A stretch of 64,000 nt of DNA from Stentor roeselii (taxonomy: Eukaryota; Ciliophora; Heterotrichea; Heterotrichida; Stentoridae): contig RSEH01000091.1 of the NCBI GenBank assembly GCA_006503475.1, positions 1-64,000 on the forward strand, in the 5' to 3' direction. The position numbers were made by a program, and so were the translations under genes. The first letter of the stretch is position 1; the number at the start of each line of letters is the position of its first letter. The notes beneath the pieces were generated by a model. That model saw only the letters and a program-made list of their open reading frames with translations. It was not told where the DNA came from and made no database searches. This document shows, one piece after another, positions 11,701-22,188 of this stretch.

Positions 11701-14700
11701 TAAAGTTGTATTGTCTGATTCTGAAGTAATTTCCTCTGAGACACTTTCGCTTGACTCTACATTATCATTTTCTGAAACTAAAGAGCTACTTTCTGGTACG
11801 CTTTCACTAGTTTCTGAAGTACTATTTTCTAATAGTGAAGTAGTGTTTTCTGAATCACTTTCAATCGATTCTACAGTATCATTTTCTGAAACTAAAAAGC
11901 TACTTTCTGATACACTTTCACTTGATTCTGAAGTATCATTCTCTGAAGTGATATTTTCTGGAATACTTTCACTTGACTCTACAGAATCATTTTCTGAAAC
12001 TGAAGAGCTGCTTTCTGAAATGCTTTCACTCGACTCTACAGTATCATTCTCCGAAACTGAAGTAGTGTTTTCTGATACACTTTCACTAGACTCTAGAGCT
12101 TCATTCTCCGAAACAGAGGAGCTACTTTCTGAAACACTTTCACTTGACTCTAGAGTATCATTTTCCGAAACTGAAGAGCTACTTTCTAAGACGCTTCCGC
12201 TCGACTCTAAACTATCATTATCAGATTCTGAAACACTTTCACTTGACCCTAAAGTATCACTCTCTGAAACTGAAGTGGTATTTTCTGAAACACTTTCACT
12301 CGACTCAACAGTACTATTGTTTGATTCTGAAGTAATATTTTCTGAAACACTTTCACTCGAATCTGAAGTTGAATTGTCTGATTCTGGAGAGCTACTTTCT
12401 GAAACACTTTCACTCGACTCTACATTATCATTCTCTGAAACTGAAGTGGTATTTTCTAAAACACTTTCACTTGACTCTACTGTATCATTTTCAGAAACTG
12501 AAGAACTACTTTCTGGAATACTTTCGCTCCACTCTACAGTATCATTTTCCAAAACTGAAGTAGTATTTTCTGAAACACTTTCACTAGACTCTGAAGTATC
12601 ATTTTCCGAAACTGAAGTTGCAGTTTCTGTGACACTTTCAATAGAATCTAAAGTTGTGTTATCTGAAATTGAATTAGTATTCTCTGAGATGCTTTCGCTT
12701 GACTCTATAGTACCATTTTCCGAAACTGAAGAGCTGCTTTCTGAAATACTTTCACTCGACTCTACAGTATCAATCTCTGAAACAGAAGTAGTATTTTCTG
12801 AATCACTTTCACTTGAATCTAAAGTTGTATTGTCATGTTCTATAGTATTATTTTCTGAGACGCTTTCAATTGAATCTAAAGTATCATTATCGGTAAGTGA
12901 AGTGGTATTTTCTAAAACACTTTCACTCGAATCAACAGTACTATTGTCTAATTCTGAAGTAATATTTTCTGAAACACTTTCACTCGAATCTAAAGTTGTA
13001 TTGTCTGATTCTGAAGAGCTACTTTCTGAAACACTTTCACCTGATTCTACATTATCATTCTCTGAAACTGAAGTGGTATTTTCTAAAACACTTTCACTTA
13101 ACTCTACAATATCATTTTCTGAAACTGAAGAAATACTTTCACTTGACTCTTCAGTATCATTCTCCGTAACTAAAGAACTACTTTCTGGCACACTTTCACT
13201 AGATTCTAAAGTAGTATTTTCTGATACTGAAGTTGAATTTTCTGAATCATTTTCTGTAGACTCTAAAGTATCATTTTCTGAAATTGAAGTTGCATTTTCT
13301 GAGATATTTTCGATCGAATCTAAAGTTGTATTGTCTGATACTGAATTACTATCTTCTGAGATGCTTTCGCTAGAATCTGATGTATGATTAGATGATTCTG
13401 ATTCAATTGAAGATGAAGTATTTTCAGCGGAGTCTGTTTCAGCTTCTGTTGAAGCACATGTACAAGTATAATATTCTGAATCTTCCTCTGAAGATGTTTC
13501 TGTTGATTCTGATGTACTTTCAGCTGATTGTGAAGTACTTTCAGTTGATCCTGATGAACTTTCACTTGACTCTGAAGTAGTTTCTGTTGATTCTAAAGTA
13601 GTTTCAGTAGATCCTGATGTACTTTCTGTTGATGCTGAAGTTGTTCCTGTTGATTCTGACTCTGAAGTACTTTCAGTTGATTCTGAAGTAGTTTCAGTCG
13701 ATCCTGATGTACCTTCAATTGATTCTGAAGTAGTTTCTGTTGATTCTGAAGTTGTTTCAGTCGATCCTGATGTACTTTCAGTTGATTCTGAAGTAGTTTC
13801 TGTTGATTCTGGAGTAGTTTCTGTTGATTTTGATGTACTTTCAGTTGATTCTGAAGTACCTTCAGTTGATTCTGAAGTAGTTTCTGTTGATTCTGATGCA
13901 CTTTCAGTTGATTCTGATGCACTTTCAGTTGATTCTGAAGTACTTTCTGTTGATTCTGATGTACCTTCAGTTGATTCTGAAGTAGTTTCAGTTGATCCTG
14001 AAGTTGTTTCAGTTGATCCCGATTCTACAGTATCTTCACTTGATCCTGAGGAAGTGGCTGTGGTATCTGAACTACTTGTACTGCTTGATCCACTCGAATC
14101 GTTTATACTTGAGTCACTTGTACTGGAAGAACTGTTTGAGTCACTTGTACTGGTGGAACCACTTGAGTCACTTGTACTGGAAGAACTGTTTGAGTCACTT
14201 GTACTGGTGGAACCACTTGAGTCGCTTGTACTGGAGGAACCACTTGAATCGTTTGTGTTGCTAGTACTTGAAGTTTCACTAGAGCCACTAGTACTAGAAG
14301 ATCCACTTGAGTTGCTAGTGCTGGAAGATCCACTTGAGTCACTTGATGATCCACTTGAGCCGGTGGACGTTTCACTTGAGCTCGAAGATCCACTTGAGTC
14401 ACTTGATGATCCACTTGAGCCGGTGGAAGTTTCACTTGAGCTGCTCGAAGATCCACTTGAGCCGGTGGAAGTTTCACTTGAGCTGCTGGAAGATCCACTT
14501 GAGTCACTTGATGATCCACTTGAGCTGCTCGAAGACCCACTTGAGTCACTTGATGATCCACTTGAGCTGCTCGAAGATCCACTTGAGTCACTTGATGATC
14601 CACTTGAGCTGCTCGAAGATCCACTTGAGTCACTGGAAGACCCACTTGAGCTGCTTGTACTGGAAGTGCTTCCGGATCCACTTGAATCGCTTGTACTACT

Positions 14701-15027
14701 AGAGCTGTCAGATCCACTTGTACTGTTTGAGCTATTTGAGCTATTTGAGCTATTTGAGCTATTTGAGCTATTTGAGCTGCTTGAGCTGCTACTAGAAGAG
14801 CTGCTCGAGCTAGATGAACTCTTACTCGATCCACTTACGCTGTTGCTTGATGAATAGGTCGTAGTCTTGGTTGTAGTTTTAGACATCCCCACCTCAAGTT
14901 CAACAAGTGCCGGATAGCCACCAACCACTGCATCATTAATTTTTTTTCTACCCACTGGGTAGACTGTTGCACCGAAAACAACTACTGATGACAAGAGCGT
15001 CAAAACGCTTAAAGCCAAAAATTTCAT
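8743..15027 (-). CDS. Giant secreted Ser-rich repeat protein (mucin-like)
   Basis: A 2094-residue protein, one uninterrupted frame. Residues 1-20 (MKFLALSVLTLLSSVVVFGA) are a clear signal peptide. After a short unique segment the protein is almost all low-complexity repeat: Ser/Gly/Asp blocks (about 60-330), Glu-Ser-Thr blocks such as STETTSESTES (about 330-540), long SESVSENTTSVSEND units (about 540-1340), and SSESVSESSSSVDS/QDTTTV units (about 1340-1560). Then come a Pro/Glu/Val-rich part with GPGN motifs (about 1620-1900) and an acidic tail. Cysteines are few and no membrane anchor is seen, so a secreted matrix, mucus, lorica/holdfast or cell-coat protein is likely. Ser/Thr density fits heavy O-glycosylation or phosphorylation (inference). 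No homologous family is recognised. Long open frames on the other strand are a by-product of the repeats. Confidence 0.85.
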   Translation of the reverse strand: MKFLALSVLTLLSSVVVFGATVYPVGRKKINDAVVGGYPALVELEVGMSKTTTKTTTYSSSNSVSGSSKSSSSSSSSSSSSSSSSNSSNSSNSSNSSNSSNSTSGSDSSSSTSDSSGSGSTSSTSSSSGSSSDSSGSSSSSSGSSSDSSGSSSSSSGSSSDSSGSSSSSSGSSSDSSGSSSSSSETSTGSSGSSSSSSETSTGSSGSSSDSSGSSSSSETSTGSSGSSSDSSGSSSTSNSSGSSSTSGSSETSSTSNTNDSSGSSSTSDSSGSTSTSDSNSSSSTSDSSGSTSTSDSNSSSSTSDSSINDSSGSSSTSSSDTTATSSGSSEDTVESGSTETTSGSTETTSESTEGTSESTESTSESTESASESTESASESTETTSESTEGTSESTESTSKSTETTPESTETTSESTESTSGSTETTSESTETTSESIEGTSGSTETTSESTESTSESESTGTTSASTESTSGSTETTLESTETTSESSESSSGSTESTSQSAESTSESTETSSEEDSEYYTCTCASTEAETDSAENTSSSIESESSNHTSDSSESISEDSNSVSDNTTLDSIENISENATSISENDTLESTENDSENSTSVSENTTLESSESVPESSSLVTENDTEESSESISSVSENDIVELSESVLENTTSVSENDNVESGESVSESSSSESDNTTLDSSESVSENITSELDNSTVDSSESVLENTTSLTDNDTLDSIESVSENNTIEHDNTTLDSSESDSENTTSVSEIDTVESSESISESSSSVSENGTIESSESISENTNSISDNTTLDSIESVTETATSVSENDTSESSESVSENTTSVLENDTVEWSESIPESSSSVSENDTVESSESVLENTTSVSENDNVESSESVSESSSPESDNSTSDSSESVSENITSESNNSTVESSESVSENTTSVSESDTLGSSESVSESDNDSLESSGSVLESSSSVSENDTLESSESVSESSSSVSENEALESSESVSENTTSVSENDTVESSESISESSSSVSENDSVESSESIPENITSENDTSESSESVSESSFLVSENDTVESIESDSENTTSLLENSTSETSESVPESSSLVSENDNVESSESVSEEITSESDNTTLDSVESVTENATSVSENDSVESSESVSENTTSESDNSIVESSESVSENTTSVSESDTVESSESVAENITSESDNSTVESSESVSESSSSVSENDTVESSESVSENITLVLENTTIESSESVSDNTTSEYDNTTTSESSESILESSSSVSENYTVESSESVLESSSSVLEIDTSESSEIVSETTTSVSENTSLESSESDLESSSSVDSYESNSETSTSVESSESIAESSSSVQDTTFVDSSESVSESSSSVDSSESVSESSSSVDSSESVSESSSSVQDTTTVDSSESVSESSSSVDSSEIVSESSSSVQDTTTVDSSESDLGSSSSVDSTEIVSESSSSVDSSENVSESSSSVDSSENISESSSSVDSSESVSESSSSVQDTTTVDSSESVSETSSSVDSSESISESNTSVQDTTTVDSSESVSESNTSVYYSESVSESSTSLESIESILESSSSESESISTYSTEYSSTTNVEDSSSEPEYYEESSSTLEESSHVESSTSSEVSNSDTESSNNDRSGSDESSIEVEPMIIIWLLNHTESESSSSDYDDICVEPEISIQPSIIPVLIPVTVPSTDVPLGPEIIEEETIYPPLSPGVLPKLEEVVDLGHEIIDEVVMNSPLLPPVISDHGPVIVLGPGNLEQDLFESENNPQTEPGPDLDTVIVFGPGNSTESEDNSLKPGQVSEPGPVVVVLGPGISDESENIQDSDDNLGPVVALPPKNSNEVESPIICEEDEDLAMKLSLWVLGGKVIAGYVDESSIDSESDKLDETRGEINQNREDDYNEDGDYFQRIDIKIECIDGECGIINIQDNIDNFWLRQKPKHIGFVKNADPAGVLNNADPIGFLKSAGPIEFLKNEDPVTKDEDQAIKDENDKEYNSFGFLTEKPAGLLKDEKMIGRVNQDIIASIEDQNKFNLFGDKDKIGLEIDENLIGLDDHENSSEILEDQNDISLNENIENKTEDSEKNLLKENSKQDSQDSHESPSQEKI
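10350..11040 (-). repeat. SSESVSESSSSVDS/QDTTTV coding repeat block
   Basis: Near-identical tandem units within the Ser-rich gene. On the plus strand each unit contains GAGCTACTTTCTGA and CACTTTCACTAGAATCTAC. Low divergence between units marks this as the youngest-looking block of the gene. Confidence 0.8.
11040..13400 (-). repeat. SESVSEN-TTSVSEND coding repeat block
   Basis: A long run of imperfect tandem units, with the Ser-Glu-Ser-Val/Ile and Ser-Glu-Asn motifs alternating. It is more diverged than the flanking block at 10350-11040. Confidence 0.8.
13400..14840 (-). repeat. STE-TTSE and SSGSSSDS coding repeat blocks
   Basis: Two adjoining short-period arrays: Ser-Thr-Glu units (about 13400-14030) and Ser-Gly-Ser-Asp units (about 14040-14840). 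The latter ends in a run of SSN and poly-Ser codons close to the N-terminus. Confidence 0.8.
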
Positions 15028-15640
15028 TATTAATCAAAGGATTAATTCAAAAAAAAAGGAAATAGTTCATTTTTATGATTTTTTTGGGTTTCAAATGCAT
15101 AATTATTTATTTTCTTCTTGATCATTATTTCCACAAATCTTCATTGCCGTATAAGGTAAACTCTGATTATTTACTTCTGTGATGGGTCATTGATAACTCA
15201 GTTGTAGATTCAGGATTCGACTTGATCTGGAACTAAAACGTTATCCTCTTCCTCAAAGCTTTCTTCTCATTTTCAGCTGCTTCTGAAGCTTCATTTTCAT
15301 CTTCATCGTCATCTTCTTCAATTTCATCTTAATCTTGATCATCTGCATGATCATCTTCTGATTCACCCTCAGTTGACTCGGCAACTGTTAACTTAATCAA
15401 ACAGCAGACTCAGTTGTAGATTCCACAACTGATTAGAGTTGATCAGGACTTTAAAGTTGTCTTCTTCCTCAAAGTTTCATTCATCTTTTCATCTGCTTCT
15501 GATTTACTATAGAAATTGAAGTCCCCAATACAAAAATAAAACTAAGTGAGATATAAACTTCGCTATCCTTTACTTGCGATTCGCATTTGATGATTTACTC
15601 TTCAATTGTCAAGAAGATGAAAAAGAAAGAGCAGGGAAAG
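15028..15640 (-). pseudogene. Relic of an acidic, Ser/Glu-rich secreted protein gene
   Basis: Upstream of the Ser-rich gene and on the same strand, broken frames read as a hydrophobic leader-like piece (around 15530-15590) followed by acidic stretches such as STEGESEDDHADDQD and EDDDEDENEASEAAEN. Stops and frame changes separate them. Composition resembles the acidic tail of the neighbouring secreted protein, so a decayed relative or a partial duplication is plausible. Inference from composition. Confidence 0.35.
15196..15505. repeat. Imperfect direct duplication of about 95 bp
   Basis: The segment at 15196-15291, beginning ACTCAGTTGTAGATTC, recurs at 15408-15505. Both copies continue into TCTTCCTCAAAG and a CTGCTTCTGA end, with substitutions and small indels between. 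Confidence 0.6.
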
Positions 15641-15791
15641 AAATCAACAAGAAAATAAGCATGCTGATTATAGAATATTAGCTTTATATATGAAAATCGA
15701 TTCACAGCCTTACCAAATCTTCTCATTTCAAACATGATTAGGATAGGAATTGATTGACTGACTATTAGAAATTATTCAACTTACCCAAATT

Positions 15792-15883
15792 GAAAAATTT
15801 GACGATTAGATAGAAAAATTTGATGATTAGATAGAAAAATTTGATGATTAGATAGAAAAATTTGATGATTAGATAGAAAAATT
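15792..15883 (+). repeat. 21-bp tandem repeat, about 4.4 copies
   Basis: The unit GAAAAATTTGATGATTAGATA is repeated four times plus a partial copy; the first copy has one change. In one frame each unit reads a seven-residue EKFDD-stop-I pattern, so it is a heptad-length expansion within the channel pseudogene. Confidence 0.93.
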
Positions 15884-17157
15884 AATCTTTGATGACTTTA
15901 AGCACTCATTAGATACATCATAGAGAAAAAAGGTTTATAATATGCAATAGAACTTTCACTATGAAATTTGCAGCGCTGATGAAAAAATTCATTCACTGCT
16001 TTTTTTCATGATTCAGTCATTCAATGTTCAAGTTGTTTTTATCACAAAAACTTTTTTAAACTTCCATATGAAGAGTTCCGAATAATCGAAGAAAAAATTT
16101 CTGAATATTTTAATTTTACTCGTCAATCATTAAAGAACTTCTTGATGATCTTTTATATTTCCAAGAAAAGTCGCTATAGGTAAACATCCTGAAATTCCTT
16201 GGATCTATATTATTAAGGACATTATTTTTTATAAGAAAACATTACTAGATAGAAAGTCAAAAGATTTCAATGAGAAAAAAGGCTGGAGTAGAAAAGAAGA
16301 TGGTAAAGAGATAAATGTTGAATTTGAATGGAATAAAGAATAAGAAGAGTTTAAGATAGAGTTGAAGAAAAGGTCAAACAAATCAGGATAAGGTAAAAAA
16401 GTGTAGAAATGGGTTATAAAAAACTTTCTTACACTTCTTGTGATGGCATGTTAGATGAAAATAACTAATAAATGATTATCAGTTGAAAATAAATCTACTA
16501 ACTTACAAAAGAAGTCAAAAACTTTTAAATTTAGCCTCAACGAAAGACCTTAAATTATTTAATGTGGATCTAATCAAATATACTTACAGTGTAAATGGGA
16601 CACTATGTAGCCTAATCTTTATTCAGAGTGTTTAGATTTGGGCGAATATTCCTATGATTACTTATTATGTTCTAGTGATAAATGTGATCAATCTGTTTAG
16701 ATTCCCTTTACTATTATTTAAATTTTCCTGATGATGTTTGAATTTTTGCAGTTTTTTTCAATGAATATTTTCAATTACCTTGGAAATTAAACAGAGTTCA
16801 TTTTTGTTTAACTTTGAGGCTTATTTCACTTTGCTTCATTTTTTATCAGATTTTCAGCATTTAAATGCATTATATATCTCCTCATATCGGCCTTTTTCGT
16901 TCCAAAGACTCAAAAACTAAAAAATATTTAAGGTCTTTGTTGCATGGGAGTTTATATCTTACTTAATTCCCTAAATTATGAAAGAATTGAGATTTAGTCA
17001 GATATTTAATGCTTATTAATTATCTTATTTTTCTTTAATGTAAAGTCGAATGGGTTGGGTGCTCATTTTCAGATTGAACGCTTTCAGTTCTTATCAAAGT
17101 TTTCAAGGAAATGAGGTTTGGATTTTCATTAAGTGGGGACTAAAATCTGTTATCTTT

Positions 17158-17303
17158 GGCTTACTCATTGTTTTCTTAAGAGAAGAAAATTTATGATTAT
17201 GATTTGAAAGAATTAATTGTTCTTGTTTTTGGCTTACTCATTGTTTTCTTAAGAGAAGAAAATTCATGATTATGATTTGAAACAATTAATTGTTCTTGTT
17301 TAG
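17158..17303 (+). repeat. 73-bp tandem duplication in the channel pseudogene
   Basis: Two adjacent copies, each beginning GGCTTACTCATTGTTTTC, differ at only a few positions. This is a recent duplication, younger than the decay of the surrounding pseudogene. Confidence 0.92.
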
Positions 17304-18222
17304 TTTTTCAATTCTAAAATTTTAACAACGGATTTTTTTTTTAGATTTTTTCTGAATCTTGTTATTTTTCTAATATTTTCAATCAATTCCTTAATGATAG
17401 GCTGTGTTGAGTACTATTTTCTAAATTTTTTAATAATTATTATCATAGTTATTAATATTGATTTGAACTATACAAGATTCATCAAGAAATTAAATCATGA
17501 AGAATGAATTTTACTCGCATTTATCTTAATCTAGCTTTTAACATACAAAATTCGATTTCTCTGAAAAATTTTATGCTTTTTTGATAACCTTGAAGATAAC
17601 AAGAAAAAAAATCAGTGTCCTTGTAAAAAATGTACTTGCTTTGATAACAAGCAGGAATCCTTTTTATATCATCCAAATCAGCATACATTGGCTGAATAAT
17701 CAATATAATAATAAAATAAACATAAAAATAACCTACGCTTATGTAATCCTAATTCTTTAAGAGGAATATAAAGTTACAAATGTTTCAAACTACCTCGATA
17801 CCATGTTCGATTAATATTTCAAGCAAGTCAAAGAGATTTTCCCTTTTCAATTAACTTTTAAAAGACTATGAACTTCGAAGCTATTTTCTTAGTTTATAAA
17901 AATACCACCGTGAATGAAATCAGGGTCTATCTCTATGACTTAAGCATCAGTTCACCCTTATATGACTCTAGCTTTAATATTAGATAAATCTCTTTTATAG
18001 TTCCGACTATTGTCAATTCATCCTTATATAAAATCTACTCATTTTTACCCTTGGTGATATTTTAACCAGTTTCAAGTCAATGCGGCTGAATTTGACTTCT
18101 TGGAAATGGTGGAAACACTCGCTGAATTCAAAACTATGTCTTTTTTGAGGGGATTACTAATAGAATGGCCGAAGGTCCCCAGAAATGAATTTTTTGAACT
18201 GAAAAAAATTTTCAAAACTTGA

Positions 18223-18825
18223 AAGAACAAGGATAAACATTTTAGTCATTTGAAGAGGATTGAAAATAATTTTAAAGAAAGGATGGAAAGGAATTGATTG
18301 ATTATTCAATGAGAGTTTAAATAACACTATTGTTTCTGGTTATATAATTAAGTGAATCTCTTATGAAGATAAGTTAGGATAGGTTAGAAATTATCAAGTT
18401 TGATGCTGATGCATTTAAGTATATAAAGTTGATCTAGAAATGAACTCAATCATTGTGAATTTACAACAATCAATACCTCAGAAAAAATTTTGAATGAAGA
18501 TATCCTTTAAATTTTAAATATAAGAGAAATAAACTTGTTTTCTGTGACTTCTACTTAAATTAGATAGAATTAATTGTTTAAATAAGAGGAATCTGAATCT
18601 GTATATTACAAGGATATTGAATTAATTATTACACTTTACCTTTGATAAATTTATGTTGAGCTGAGTCTAAATTTTATAAAAATCGCGCTATTAGCAATTA
18701 TCCATCAAAGAATGCTCTAATGATTATATTAAACTTATATTCAAGATTTAAGATTAAAACAAAAATAAACTAATTTTATGAGTTTTCCATATTGAATATA
18801 TATATTTTTTGGCGGATAACTATAA
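18223..18825. other. Intergenic stretch between channel pseudogene and channel gene
   Basis: AT-rich and without recognised features. It ends in ACTATAA directly before the ATG of the next gene. Confidence 0.5.
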
Positions 18826-21783
18826 ATGGCTGGACTATTTAGCGCGAATAAAAAACTTTTCAATAAAGGGAATCAGAATTCTATTGATAAAGAACTAGCA
18901 AATACTAAATATCATGAAGATATAAAAATTGAAGATATTTCCAAAAATATAAAAGAAGCTAAATTTTGTGAATATAAAAAACTATGGAATGATTGTAAAA
19001 AAATTGCAATAGAAGATTTAAATCAAAATGAGAATAAACTCGAAATGTATAGACTTGCATATAATCAAAAATATGATGAAGTAAATCAATATTTGAAGAA
19101 TCTCGAAAATATATCTCCGTCATCTGAAAATGTTAAAAATCATCTAGGGCTAACACCCCTAATATATGCTATTTGGGGTGAGGATGATTGTAGAGGGGGT
19201 AATTCTAATCAAAATGAAAAAAAAGTAACTGTATTAATCCTTAAATTTATTTATGGAGAAAATATCGAAGATATTATTAAAGAAACAGATGAATCATCTG
19301 AGTCCAAATCAAAAAATTTTAAACATTATTCTAAAAATTCTACAATATTAACAAAATCTATAATAAACGAACTTGGGCATTTACTTTTGTATAATTTTTA
19401 ATCTGATATTAATCAACAATGGGAGAGATTCTGGTATCAAGAAATAATCACTAATGATTCAACTGAGGCTTTAGAGTATTTAATGCAGCAAGACAAGATA
19501 TCATTTGAAATATATAAATTTAACCATCCTAAATGCTTACCTAATAAAAAATATTCTATAATTGCATTCGCGATAATAATAAAATCTATAAAGTGTGTAA
19601 CTCTACTTTTAAGGTATTTAGACCATATATTGAAATTAAAACAAGCTTCTGATAAAAAAAATAAAATTCTAAAACTTATTGAAATAGAAATTGAAGAATA
19701 TTTTTCATTTAATAATGAGCTTATTAATAAACTTATTGAAATTCTAACTTTTGAAAAACTGAAAAATTTAAAGGTTAATATAAATAATATTCCTTTGTCT
19801 AAATACTTATATTATAATGGAAACGATACAGAAATTGAGGCTTTGAAAATAATAGAAACAGATATGGAATATAAAGAACATATCATGAAATGTACGTTAA
19901 TATATTCAATTATAAAACTACCATGTGAGTCTGGAACTAAAGAGAGCTTATATTTTCTTCATAGATTATGTAGGTCTGAGAACTTGAATTTATTTAAAAT
20001 TCCTCTTATAAAACTTTATCTCCAGTGTAAATGGGAAATTCTTAGGAAGTATATCATTATTGAAAGCTTTTTAATGTGGCTAAATATCATATTGGTAATA
20101 TTATTGATTTATGATTTTAGGTTAAATATTTCTCTTTTGATTTTTTGCACACTGCTAAATACAATTTTAGTAGTTTTTGATTTACTTCAAATTTATTCAA
20201 CTTTCCAGTTCCAATATCTGGATTATGTCAATAGAAAATATCATTATTTAGTCATCAGGTCAATTTTTGTTTTATTTATATTTTGGCCTAATGTTTATAT
20301 ACAGTTTACTTTGTTATATTTATTAATTTCTATACCCTTTGTTTCAGGTATCAAATTCAAAGATCTTATGTTAACCGTGATTTGTTTTATTGCATTCTTA
20401 GGTTTGATATTTGTTGGATTTTGGGCACAGTGGGAGAGCTATAAATATTTCATTGCAGGAATTTGGCCATTAATAGCAATTAGTTTACTGGTATTTGTAT
20501 ACAAGTATGATAAATATAAAATCATTTTTAACTTTTCTGTACGATTTTTACAATTGGCTTTGATACTTGTTGTACTTTTTATTATTCCAGATAATATTGG
20601 AGTTATTATTTTATCTATCTTATTCACCATAATAACATTTTTTATTCAATCAAGTTTTGTTTTTGAAGTTAAATTTTGGAATACGAACTTTAAGGATAAC
20701 AAGATGAATGTATTGATATTAGCCTTTGATTTTATAGTAATAATTATATTTTCAGTCAATTTTTATACCGATGGAGTTGAGGCCTATTTTAGTGTGAACT
20801 CTCTATCACTAGTATTAACTATAATAAGTTTAATACTTTTCTTTTATAATGAACATAAAAAATTAGAAATTGATGGAAAAACTAAAGTTTTCTTTAAATT
20901 AACCTCTATTTTCTTTACAGTCATTCTCCTTGGATTCAATATAAACGATAGTTTACCAATAAAAATTTTTGTTATATTCCTCGAATTCATAATATTCCTC
21001 TTTTTTAAATGTATAAAAAAAATCAGTTTAAAGAAAATATTAAAACATGCAATATCAATGATATTGAGTACCTCAGTCTTTAATATAGCACGATCAATAT
21101 CATCATGTTATTGGATAATAAACCAACTAAGATCTACATATGGTGCTACAAACGAATATATATTTTTAGTTCTAGTACTTATTAGAGGATTAAAAAGTTT
21201 TAGATGCTTTAGTATAACTCGCTATTATACTCGACTTATTATTAACTCACTTTTAGAAGCACTTCCTTTTATTGTAATATTTTTTTACTCAACATTGAGC
21301 TTCGGAATAATATGCGCTATTTATGATGATATTGATTTGGAAGAAATTTGGATTTATTCTTATGATTTAAATATTGGAGCAACTTCTCATAATAGTACTG
21401 ATGACATGAATTATATTTCTTTCCTTATTGCTACAATTATCAATGTTATCATTATGTTAAATCTCCTCATTTCTATCCTTGGTGATTCTTTTGATAGATT
21501 TCAAGTCAACTCCACTCAAATTGATTTGTATGAGATGGCTCAAACACTTTTGGAATTTGAAAATATGATTATATGGAGAAGAAGGATACTACTAAATGAA
21601 AAAGAAAATGAAATTAAAAATAACTCAAGAGAAAGTAAGAAAGCTTTTATAGTAGGATTAATGAATAGTAAGATGAAAAAAAATAGAAAAGGAAAAATAA
21701 CTACAGATGAATTTTCTGAACTTATAAAAGCTTTTGATTCATTGGAGAAAAATATCAAAACAATAAAATTTAAAGAAAACTAG
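18826..21783 (+). CDS. TRP-like polytopic ion channel, one in-frame TAA
   Basis: The same frame is open from 18826 to 21783 (986 codons) except for one TAA at 19399-19401. Protein similarity to the intact paralogue at 22189 continues on both sides: NELGHLLLYNF before and SDINQQWERFWYQEII after, against NEIGHALGHEI and WWYEKII. The N-terminal region has the family box LTPLIYAIWGE. The C-terminal half has many membrane segments, a pore-like region (FFYSTLSFG to DINYISF-type), a last segment NLLISILGDSFDRFQV that resembles the TRP S6 segment, and a charged tail. No 15-nt GT-AG intron covers the TAA. It could be a very young pseudogene, a null allele, a readthrough site or a sequence error. TATAA abuts the start codon. 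Function is inferred as a cation channel. Confidence 0.75.
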
Positions 21784-22188
21784 AAGAATATTCCTCATGA
21801 AACAAATGAGATTGCAACTTGAAAGCTTAATTAATTCTAAATCTCATTAGTTAAATATGCCTATCCTTTTTTTATCCAATTTATCCAGCTTATTAAATCC
21901 TTTTACTTAAAATTCTAATTTGCAAAACTTTAATATCGATCACTAAAATTCTAATAATCTCCAAAATAAATTCCTTTTATTGATACGTTTAAATTATTTT
22001 ACTCGAAGGTTAAGATAATTCAATCTTTATAAATTATTCATTTCTTTTAATATCTTGATAGGAATTTCTAATTCTATATCATTTGATAAGTGGGTTGAAT
22101 ATAATATTTGTAGTTTTTTCAAATTAAACAATTTTAGATAATTACATTAACTTGAAAAACTATAAAACTATTTCGCGGTTCCTTATAA
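21784..22188. other. Intergenic stretch between two tandem channel genes
   Basis: About 400 bp, AT-rich, with no feature recognised except CCTTATAA immediately before the ATG of the next gene. Confidence 0.5.

Larger units (their letters stand above)
15650..18222 (+). pseudogene. Old pseudogene of a TRP-like polytopic channel
   Basis: Plus-strand pieces in changing frames match the intact paralogues at 22189 and 25793 in order. A piece like ADEKIHSLLFFMIQSFNVQ (about 15975-16030) matches the paralogue segment before the first membrane region. RIIEEKISEYFNFTRQSL follows near 16080. LLNLASTKDLKLFNVDLIKY and IWANIPMITYYVLVI (about 16530-16690) match the first membrane segments. YLYDLSISSP (about 17930) matches the pore region. 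FQVNAAEFDFLEMVETLAEF to NEFFELKK (18070-18215) matches the cytosolic tail. Many stops and frame changes, a 21-bp expansion and a 73-bp tandem duplication lie inside. The N-terminal part is not recognisable. It is clearly dead and the oldest of the four copies. Confidence 0.85.

Noticed and set aside
13593-14834. Minus-strand frames rich in Gln, Leu, Val and Ala inside the Ser-rich gene
   Set aside because: Shifted readings of the same repeats, while the signal-peptide frame covers the entire region.
10493-14857. Long plus-strand open frames (252, 666 and 267 codons) opposite the Ser-rich gene
   Set aside because: They mirror the repeat units of the minus-strand gene, have no independent domain or signal peptide, and stay open only because the repeat codons avoid stops in both directions.
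17521-17703. Short minus-strand frame within the channel pseudogene
   Set aside because: 60 codons, no similarity and no start context; it falls inside a plus-strand relic.
19399-19401. TAA read as glutamine (reassigned stop codon)
   Set aside because: All three stops terminate conserved genes in this window and none is needed as a sense codon in them. A single case cannot support reassignment.
19390-19420. A 15-nt intron covering the TAA of the channel gene
   Set aside because: The only GT nearby (GTATAATTTTTAAT...) has no AG 14-16 nt downstream.
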